From: a virus
IMG/VR virus record: IMGVR_UViG_3300048593_000261
Span: 1-45,832 of that record
Direction: 5' to 3' (one strand)
DNA: 45,832 nt
Shown: in pieces, positions 1 to 9,700 of the stretch
How positions within the stretch are numbered: the first letter of the stretch is position 1
How the letters are laid out: every line of letters starts with the position of its first letter
Notes under the pieces: model-generated
Database searches by the model: none
Seen by the model: the letters and a program-made list of their open reading frames with translations, nothing else
Told to the model about the DNA's origin: nothing
Position numbers and translations under genes: made by a program

Positions 1-3000
1 GCGGTAAATATTGTTTCACCCGAAGGATCTGTATCGCTTAAAAGTAAATCCGCTGAAGTTTGAGAGCAATTATAAGTAAATTTATTTACGTATTCAGCAT
101 TTACATTTAATCTTGGATCTTTCTTGTAAAATTTTAAACCTATATTTTTAGGAAAACTAAAGCTAGAAGATTCAATAGTTAATGTTATTACGGCTTTTGT
201 ATTAACAGTGTTTCCACTGTTTTTTGGTATGGAAAGAAAAAATACAGGAGTTGTGAATTGTACCTCCCCGCCATCACTGCCATAAGCCGTTGCTATAGTG
301 CTTGATTCGTTGTATTTGTACAGGCTACCATACTTAGTATGATAAAAGTTGCAGGACTCATTTAAAAGCCCGCGATTGTAATTAGCATAAAAAATTTCGT
401 CGAATTTGAAATACGGTTGACAATCAGTTATTTGGTCGTCAGAATATGCACTGACATACTGTAACTCCGGGCTTCTTCTAAAAATAGAATAGCTTGACGG
501 GTCTTTGATCATAACTCTATCGTCTAACACTGCAAAAGATCTAGTTAGGTCGTAATCCCAAGTTTTAGAAGCAAACTGGCTGTTTTCGTAGTTGTAATTA
601 CCTAAGTCCCGTAGATATTCATTATTGCAATTAATAGAATTGTAGCTATATTTACTATTTGCCGAATTGAAAGATGCCGATAATTTTGATATGTAAGTCC
701 ATTCATTTTTTACATTATCGTACAGATGTAAATAATCAGACATTAACCTCGGGTCATTTTCAAATGTTTCGTAATCACTGTGATTTATGTTTAGTTCGTT
801 CTTCCAGTCTAAAGAGTTTGCACATAAGATTTTATCATTAAGTTCAAAACAGTCGCCAAACCTATCGGACGGAAAAACTATACATTCAAGATCTACTGTG
901 TTAGTAGATTCTACGGCGGAACCATTAATGTATGTATATTTATACAAACGCTTGTTTGGTGTTAAATTCGCTCCCGATAAAATACATTCTTTTACATTAG
1001 GATGCTCATAGTTTTTAATGTTTTCGGGCCTACCGATATTGAAATCGTAAAATCTCGCATCATTATTCTGATTTACTATTTCCTTTTGTAAAGAAAACGA
1101 ATTGTCCGAAATACTATAAATAAATATCTTTGACTTGTCGTTATATGAGGATGGGTAAAAATAAGAAGATCCTACAGGTTGTCCTCTAAGTCTTTGGCTT
1201 CTTTTATCATAAAACTCAGAAGAACGAGAAGACCCAAAATAAAGTTTATTGCCGTTGAATTTAATATTTTTCGCATATCTTTCGCATTTGTCTATAATTG
1301 TGTCAATTCCGCCGCTAATACTATTTTGCGAAACATGACTTATTTTTCCTAACTTGTTTAATGTGCCGGATTCTAAAGTATATAAATGAACATAACCGCA
1401 GTCTAGATTTGAATATGTAGAATCACTAATCGATGTTGATAAATCCGGTCGTTTTCTGTTGTCAGATCCGCCTACATTATATACTGGCTCTAAGAGGGTT
1501 TTTGTCCTTGATGAAGTAGCTATGTATATTTTTTGTCCTTCTATACTGATCGCAACGGACTTCCCGAAGCTATCGGAGTAGGGGTAAAACTGATTCGGAA
1601 ATCCAAGAACTTTAATGTCTGACCAAGGATTTTCAGGATCATTTTCAAATTTGAATATAGGAATTCCGAAGTTTGAAAAATATGTAGAAGCGAATGGTCT
1701 TCCGCCGTTAGCATCTTTGTCATATATAAACGCCCCCGGAGATAGGTCATCGAAAGATAATTTATGTTCGTAATTTTTTAAGCTGTAAAGTAATGATCCG
1801 TACCAATAATTGTTGTATAAAAAAGAATCAGAGTTAGTATTCTTGAACGCAGAAAACTGACTGTAATTAATTATATTGTTATTAGTTTCATAAAAACTTT
1901 GATATATTACATTACCCAGCTTGCTAATAGGCTCGGGTTTAGATATAGACGTATCGCTATCGAACGAGTTAATAGTTCTAACGTATGTATCCGATATGGT
2001 ATTACTAACTATGTCAAGTTTTAATATGTGTACTTTGCCGTAAGGCCCGTGATGCGGATATAAAAACGGCGAGTATTTAGGTTTTAATCCGAAAGTTATT
2101 AATTCTGTGGTATTTTGGGGAGCATCAGAACCACGCTCGCCCACAGCTAAATAGTAAGACCCGTCAGAAGCCATTTTAAGGTCGATATCACTACCAAAGC
2201 GGCATCCTTTTACGAAGGTTGACTCAGATGCCCAAAGAGTGTCTAGGGATGATATATAAGGGCTTCTTGTAAAAACAAAGCTACTGCCCGCAGGATTAGT
2301 GTTAGATAGCACACTTCTAAAATTATCAGGAATGTCTTCATTAAGATTTATACCATAAATATCATATAGAAGTAAAAAATAGTAATCGTTAATTATGCCC
2401 GCAGGTATTTTTTTAATCGGTACTTGGGTTTTCTGCTTATTTTGATCAGCTACAAAATACACAGTTCCTTCGTCAAGACTAAATCTAGGATCGAGATATC
2501 CGTTTCGACCAGTAGGAGAAGTAAGTGTTTTTACATACTGCCACCCATCGGGCAAAGTTTCGTTATAAACATTACCAACAGCAATCCAATCTGCGTCGGG
2601 ATTATTGCCGTTTACGGTAAAAGTTTTCTTAGTCATTTCGGAGTCGTCATAAAGATCCAGTGTATTATCATCTACAATTTGGACATACTTGACACCGTTT
2701 AAATCCAAGTTTTTGCCGTTAGCGTTTCGGGCACCATTAATTCTTATAATGTTTCCGTCTTTAAGTCCGTGAAGATTAGATGTCACGCGACCATTACTGC
2801 TTACCGATGTAATTCTTCCGGATAATTTTTTGTATAAATCAATTCGCCCACATTCTACTACGGGTGTATATTTAACAAATGTTGCAAATTTACATCCCAA
2901 AAAAGAATATTTTATCGCTGACGGAGCATAGCCGTATTGATTTGATATTTGTGTAGTTATCGCCGGAAGCTTCCTGATTTCTTCGGCTGTATCGGGCTTG

Positions 3001-3698
3001 ATAAGTCTTAAATCCGTGTTGGAATTTCCTATGCTTGTATTTACTGTTTCTCCGTATGCAGAATACCTACTGTATAAAACGGGATAATCAATACCGTCCA
3101 AAAATGCATAACTACCTTTAATTCCAGAAACAGAGGAATCGTATTCGAATATCTCTACTTCGCCATCTAAACTAGGCTCATAAGAAGTTAAGCCCGTCGA
3201 GGGATTAGTTATGTACCCATCATATTGAATTATTATAAAAAGTGATTTTAAGTTTACTGACTTATGATTTAAAATTCCGCCGTTTGATCCAGACTGAAAG
3301 AAAATATCACAATTTTTTTTATTCAATCTGGGCAATATAAACGGAGTTATACGTTTTGCTCCGTATGAGTCGTAAGAAGAAAAAGACGAATCAAGTGCAG
3401 AGTACAAGCCCGATGACTGATTTTGTATAACAAATTTATTCATATCAGTATATTCGGGATATGCAACTACTGCTATATCTTTAGATACTAATATTTTTTT
3501 AGCACTCCACTCATGCGATAAAACTTTATTACCAAAGTCAGATTCAAATCTTTCAGTATTTGAACACTGCATCGAATTGGAGGTATAATCCCAATCTGAT
3601 ACAGTTTTTATGCCTTCGGCGATAGATTTTAAATATAACGGCAGGTTTCTTTCGTTCCTGCCATTTTGCATGAATAGTCCTACAGATTCTTTTTTCAT
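1..3698 (-). CDS. Very large virion structural protein with FG-GAP-like propeller repeats (3' end outside window)
   Basis: Reading leftward from the ATG at 3698 the frame stays open to the window edge, giving at least 1232 codons with no stop; the C-terminus is missing because the window ends. The start lies 2 nt after the tape measure stop, with AGGA about 10 nt upstream inside the end of that gene, so the two are probably coupled. At least three blade-like segments contain an RFG or FG turn followed by a beta strand and a small-residue end (about residues 500-525, 700-715 and 940-960), for example FGKSVAIS and RFGDCFELND. These resemble FG-GAP/integrin-type propeller repeats. The position after the tape measure gene suggests a tail-tip, baseplate or host-recognition protein. 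The family assignment is by eye. Confidence 0.8.
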   Translation of the reverse strand, partial: MKKESVGLFMQNGRNERNLPLYLKSIAEGIKTVSDWDYTSNSMQCSNTERFESDFGNKVLSHEWSAKKILVSKDIAVVAYPEYTDMNKFVIQNQSSGLYSALDSSFSSYDSYGAKRITPFILPRLNKKNCDIFFQSGSNGGILNHKSVNLKSLFIIIQYDGYITNPSTGLTSYEPSLDGEVEIFEYDSSVSGIKGSYAFLDGIDYPVLYSRYSAYGETVNTSIGNSNTDLRLIKPDTAEEIRKLPAITTQISNQYGYAPSAIKYSFLGCKFATFVKYTPVVECGRIDLYKKLSGRITSVSSNGRVTSNLHGLKDGNIIRINGARNANGKNLDLNGVKYVQIVDDNTLDLYDDSEMTKKTFTVNGNNPDADWIAVGNVYNETLPDGWQYVKTLTSPTGRNGYLDPRFSLDEGTVYFVADQNKQKTQVPIKKIPAGIINDYYFLLLYDIYGINLNEDIPDNFRSVLSNTNPAGSSFVFTRSPYISSLDTLWASESTFVKGCRFGSDIDLKMASDGSYYLAVGERGSDAPQNTTELITFGLKPKYSPFLYPHHGPYGKVHILKLDIVSNTISDTYVRTINSFDSDTSISKPEPISKLGNVIYQSFYETNNNIINYSQFSAFKNTNSDSFLYNNYWYGSLLYSLKNYEHKLSFDDLSPGAFIYDKDANGGRPFASTYFSNFGIPIFKFENDPENPWSDIKVLGFPNQFYPYSDSFGKSVAISIEGQKIYIATSSRTKTLLEPVYNVGGSDNRKRPDLSTSISDSTYSNLDCGYVHLYTLESGTLNKLGKISHVSQNSISGGIDTIIDKCERYAKNIKFNGNKLYFGSSRSSEFYDKRSQRLRGQPVGSSYFYPSSYNDKSKIFIYSISDNSFSLQKEIVNQNNDARFYDFNIGRPENIKNYEHPNVKECILSGANLTPNKRLYKYTYINGSAVESTNTVDLECIVFPSDRFGDCFELNDKILCANSLDWKNELNINHSDYETFENDPRLMSDYLHLYDNVKNEWTYISKLSASFNSANSKYSYNSINCNNEYLRDLGNYNYENSQFASKTWDYDLTRSFAVLDDRVMIKDPSSYSIFRRSPELQYVSAYSDDQITDCQPYFKFDEIFYANYNRGLLNESCNFYHTKYGSLYKYNESSTIATAYGSDGGEVQFTTPVFFLSIPKNSGNTVNTKAVITLTIESSSFSFPKNIGLKFYKKDPRLNVNAEYVNKFTYNCSQTSADLLLSDTDPSGETIFT

Positions 3699-3700
3699 TT

Positions 3701-6700
3701 CTATGCTGTCCTAAAACTTGAGTTACGTTTGCTAAATTCTTCCGTAACTATTTGTCCGATGTATTCCCCGAGCGAATCTCTTAGCTGTGTAGCTATGCTA
3801 TCAGTATTTACACCAGCGATATTGATTTGCCCATCTATGTTTAAAGTGTGAGTCATTGTCATATTAGAGAATGAATCAGATATTTTTTGCAATGTATCCG
3901 TGAAGCTTCTCATGCTAGTTATAACAGGCTCGAACGATGGTGCGGCCTGTGCCACCGCATTACCCGGAACTGCCACTGCGTTTTGAGGCTGAAATATCGG
4001 AACAGCGTTAGGTGCCATAACCGGGGCGTTAGGAACTGCCTGAGGCTGTTGTTGTCCGCCAGCAGCCGGATTCACAAAACCTTGCTTAATAACGTTAACC
4101 ATTTCTAAGTAGGACTTCGTGACATCTCTTTGAGCATCTATTAATGCCTGTTGAGCAATTAATTCTTGTTTATTTATATCAGCAAGTTCTTGCTTGAGTT
4201 TCTTTTCAGCAGCAATGTCGTTACCTTGAATAACATCAATAGCAGCCTGAGCATCTTGCTTATTTAAAAAGCCCATAGCCTGTTGTTGTTTGATGGCATC
4301 AACTTGAATTTTTCTGAACATTTGACCGACAGCACCTTCCGGATTTGCTTCGGCTAATTGTTTCATAAAATCTGACACTTGCCCCTTAAGATCGTCAGGC
4401 AAGATATTAAAATTGCCAGTACGCATAACTTGTTGTAGGCCAGCAGCTTGTTCTGCCATAGCAAATTTTTGCTCGGTAGTTCCAAATGCAAAAGACTCCA
4501 CTCTGTTTTTAACAAGTTCTTTTTGTACCTGAATTCTAGATATTTGCTCCATTTTGTCAGAAGCTCTATCGCTCTGATCGGTCAAACGGCCCAGAACAGT
4601 AGTTAATGCATTTGCTTGTGATTCAAGACCTTGATTTGCGAGATTTAAATTTGCTCTCTTTTTAACATCAAGATTTGGGTCAGATAGTTGTTGTTTATTT
4701 GCCTGTATTTGAGCATTAATTCCCGTTAGGCTTTGCCCTAATTGGCCAGCACTTCCGCTTCTGATACCGACATCTCCAAGCATTTGAGCATCTTTTGCCT
4801 GTCTAAATGCTTCTCTATTAGCTTCAAGCTGAGTTTTTTGTGAAGGCATTAATGTGCTAACAGAAGCCATTCGCTCCATTCCGCGAGAACGTATGTCTAT
4901 AGATCCAGATCTTAACTGAATTAGCTTATTTTGTTCTTCTATAAGGGCTGCATTAACGCCCCTGAGTTGTTCTACGAAATTATTTGCATTTTCGCCCGCA
5001 GCAATTAATACATCAGCAAATTTCTGTCCGGAATCAGAAATAACCTTACCGATATCGGCAATTTGACTTAATTCTAGATTGCCTTCGGATAGATTTTCGT
5101 ATAACTTATTTATTACTTGGTCTTGTATGACTGTATCAAGAGAAGAAAACTCAGGTATATTTTTAGATATCTCGTTAGAAATATCCGTTCTGGTCTTAGA
5201 TGCATCCACTCCGGGCTTAATAACTTTTCTTAACTCGTTTAAACCTGTGAATAAACCACTTGTGGTCGTGAGATTTCTAAATTGGTCTGATGCAGATCCA
5301 GCAGTTGTAGCCTTTTGAGCTAACGCAGCACCGCCCGGAACAAGTGACGCTAGAGAGTTAGCGGTATTTTTAAATGCACCGATATCGCCTACTTGAGATA
5401 TGTCTCTTAGTCTGTCAGTATTAAATCCACCTCCCGACTCTCCACGCAGTACAGACACTTTAGACTGGGCATCTTGCATACTAAGTGTTTGCGATGTAAC
5501 GGACTTCATCGCATTATTAAATTGTTGCATTAATGTAATTTCAGCAGTACGAACTGCTATAGCAGTTTCTATTTTATCTATTTCAAACTGTCTTGCATCT
5601 ACACTTCTTTGTGCAGCAGCTTGTCTAGCGGCCCTATCTTCGGATGCTGCTATTTGAGCTTTAGCACGATCAGGTTCATCAGAAGCGGCTGCTGTTGCAA
5701 CCTCAAGTGCGTCAAGCATATTTATAAATGTTCTGTCTTGACCTTCGCCGCTTATTGACTTTATTAAATTATCAATTTCCGAACTTGTAGATGCCTTGCT
5801 TAATCTTTCGGCAAGGTTGGCATTAAATTGATCTGCCTGTGTAGATCTTGCTTGTTTTGCAACTTCTCTACTTTGAGCTAAAGCCTCTTCCGATTTTGAT
5901 ACCCTTTCCCTAAAAGCATCAATGTCTTTAGTGCTAGTCCATAACCAGCCAGCAAAAGTAGATGTTTGATCTTCGGCATCCTTTAGGGCTACGTTTGCAG
6001 TCATAGCCGCTGCTCTAGTTTGGTCTAATGACTTCGCGGCATCTATAGCTCCCTGAGAAGCTAATTTATTAGCATCTTCGGTCTTAAGAGTTCCACTTCT
6101 TAATTTGTCTATAGTTTTACCGAAATTATAAGAAGATTTTGCAGCAACATATTGAGCCTTAACGCTTGCGTCGATAGATTTCTCATCAAGTGTTGGTTGT
6201 TTATACATATAATCCGATGCAGCAGACCCTACGCCTGCACCGACAGCACCACCTAGAATTGCACCCGCAGCACCACCGATGGCACCACCAACAGCAGTAC
6301 CTAACACCGGAACAACAGATCCTAGTGCAGCACCGGCAGTAGCACCGGCATAAGCACCGCCAATACCAGTCGGCAGACCAGAAAAGAAGCCCATAGATCT
6401 TCCTCTATTGGCTTTATCTTGAAGTCCGTAAGCTTCTCTTGATCTTTTTTGTAATTCTTCAAGGCTTATATTTCCCCCTACAGAAACTTTTTCTAAATCT
6501 TTAGATATAAGCCCCTGCTTCTTTTGTGCTTCTTGAGTTTTTTGACTTGCTAAAAAATTACTTGTACCGGCAGCAGCAGCCCCTGCTAATGCTAAATTGC
6601 CAAAAGTTAACCCCTTACTTGCTGCAAATCTTGCGCCGCGAGCAATCTTGCCTTTTATTCCTTTAGCTTGAACTTTTGTTGCTTTTCCGTCAGGGCCTTC

Positions 6701-9700
6701 AATTTCTACAGCCTTACCATCGTCTCCAAGTATATTACCTTGGGCATCTATTTTTGGTACGGACGACTTCATTATAGAGTTAAGCTGTTGGAAGGTAAAA
6801 TAAAACGCAGTCATAGCAGCTATAGAATCTTGTATGGATTTTACTTGCTGATCACTTGCTCCCGTGATTGATTTTAAGGCTCCTGTGAATAGCTCGCTAT
6901 TCGTTACCAGCATACCTATAACTAAAGGTAGAGGCCCCATAGCACTACCAAATCCAGAAGCTTTATCAGCAGCTTCATCTAAGCCGTTAGCTAAGTTTTT
7001 AGCTGAATTATTTGGATCGTTAGGCCCGCCAGAAGCTCCGCCTACTCCACCACCAGCATCATTACCACTGCCTCCCCTGCCAAAACCGAGTCCGGTGTAT
7101 TTTAAATATTTTGTAGCAGGAAACTTAGACGCGACTTTGCCAAAAAAACTTTTATTTTTATATTCTATTTCAGCCTGAGCTTTTTCTTTCATAGCCGCTG
7201 CTTGTTTGGGATCTATACTAGATTGAGCATAAGATCCGGAAATTTTAGTTGAAAATTTTTCTGCTTTATAATCACCCTTGCGTTTATTTATTTCTTCACT
7301 AACAGCCTTTTTACCTTCTTCACTTCCAAACCACTTATTAATATCTTGCTGGCTGCTTCCTTGTGAAAGCATTTTATTAGCCATTTCTGATCTAATTTCT
7401 TTTCCAAGATTTCTTTTTGGAGAAACAATATCAGACGTTTGTGCTTGACCTTCAAGCCATGACATCTGTGGAGAAGACTGCTTCATAGCTTGATATTGAG
7501 ACGGAACTGTAGCAGCAGTAGCATTGCTGGCGGCAGCAATAGGAGCATTAGATCTTATGTCTTTAGACGTAAGACCGCCTAAACCAGATACAGTTTTCCC
7601 CTGTTTTTCTGCTTGTTCTAGAATTTTTGCAAGTTCTTCCATTCCTTTTGCGGAATCGGTAATATTTCCGAGTAACTTCCTAACTTCAGGAGTTGTATTC
7701 GCAAATAAATCCGCAATAATTTCTTCATTTTTTAATCTATACTGCATCACTTGAGCAGATGCGCCCTGAGATTTTAATACAGATTCCAAAAGAGGTTTCA
7801 TTTTTTCAGCCATGTTTGTCTGAAATGTGCCTGATTGCGTGCTAGCGGCCTGCTTTCCTCCGCCTGCTTTATAATCTACAGCATGACCGAATTCATGCAA
7901 TACATCGCTTTCAGTTGCTTTTCCTGCTTGTAATGTTATTTTTCCGTCTTTTGTATAATATCCTCTAACAGAACCAGAAGCTACGGATTCATAAGTAGAT
8001 TTATTTCTTTTTAAAGCATCTATTCTTTTCTGTATTTCGGACTGTTTATCTGGTTTTGCTTTTTTCAGCAAAGCTTCTTGTTTTTTAATACTATCTTCTA
8101 ATTCAGCGACTTTTTTTGCTCCTGTCGCCATGAAGTTTTCTTTAGATTGTACAGTAGGAACTATCGGTAAACCAGTTTCGCTAGAAAGATCTTTCGCTAT
8201 TTTTGCAGCTTGAGATTTATCTTGTATTACAGCTCCTTTTTGTCTCGAAAAATCTGATTCTATTGGCTTAACTTCTCTCGTAAGTCCGGCAGTATATGAT
8301 AAAGCTGAAAACGGATCATTCTTTAGCTCCTGCAATTTTCCGCCAGAAGATTTTGTCATCGCGGACACATTTTTAGCTTGCTGTTTTTGTTTAGCAAGAT
8401 CAATAGAAGGTGTTGCAGGTATAAGTTTTTGAGAAGAACTCGGTCTGTATCCACCCAGCATAATAGAGGGAATTACAGGTATGCGTTTTTGTTCAGACTC
8501 AGCTTTTGAGGCAGCTTCCGCTACAGGAGGTACTGTTTCTTCGGCACCACCAGATTTCTTCTTGCGTCTCTTGCTAGACTTTTTCTTTCCACCATCTTCG
8601 GGAGTTGTTTTTCCTGACGAGGATGGTGGTGGCGTAGGAGGAACACCAGAACCACCGCTTGAAGGCCCGACAGGAACTTCTACGGTACTAGCAGCTTCTT
8701 CTCTAGCTTTTGCTTCTGCTTGAGCTTTTGCTTCTTGTTCTTGTTGAGCTAGAACATTAGCTCTAGCAGTATCCATCAGCGTTGTCCAACCCGGATAATT
8801 TTCAGGTATTTCCCCTTTTTTATTTCTAGGGAAAGTTTCTGTGATTCTAGATGCTTCAGCAGCAATTTTGTCTTTTAAATCTTGCTGTTCTTTAGGTAGC
8901 GGAGATTTAACATTTCTTTTTTGCGATTCAGGAGTTTGTGTTGTAGCAGCAGATTGTCCTTCTGCTTCCGCTTTTGCTTCTGCACGTAGTTTTTCCATTA
9001 AAGCATCTTCTTCCTGTGATGCTTTATGTTTTTCTATACGCGAACGTTCACGATCTTCTAAAAGTTTATTTTCGCGTTCAAGTGTCCCGCTAGGTTTTAG
9101 GTTTATTTTTCTCATTGGGGCTTGACTGGCCGCACCATCTTGAAAATCGGGAGTATTCTGAATAGCTTTAGCTATTTCTTCTTCGGAAAAACCAGCACTT
9201 TTACCTTGTCCTTGTATAATTCTTTTTGCGTTTTCTCTAATATTTGCATCACTCTTGATTTGTCCGCCTAAACGACTGCCTGTTACTAGGTTTATAATAT
9301 CCTGTAATTTTTTAGGTGTAGCAGAAGATACTTGAGCCTCTTTAGATGTCTTGGCGTTGGCAGAAGCAGTTTTTGGTTCTTCAATTTTCTTTTCTGGCGT
9401 TTTATCAATAGGTGTCTTTACTGTTTCGGCAGTATTTTTGGCTATTTCTTCTAATACTTTAGTATTTTCTTGTACAGCCTGAGTTGTTTGAACTGAGGCG
9501 GAAGTTTGAGCAACATCGATAGCACCAACAGCAGGAGCATTTTTAGATTCTATTTGTGCTCTAGATATATTAGACTCTCTAGTATTAATGTCTTGTAATA
9601 CATATTCAGACATTCCTTTATCACCCTTTGGCGACTGCTTGAATCCTAATTTACCTTCTCCTAATCTTCCGAATTGCGATAATACTGTTTTAGTAATTTT

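Noticed and set aside
6864-7178. Plus-strand frames inside the tape measure region
   Set aside because: They mirror the low-complexity Ala/Gly-rich coding of the minus-strand gene and have no expression signals.
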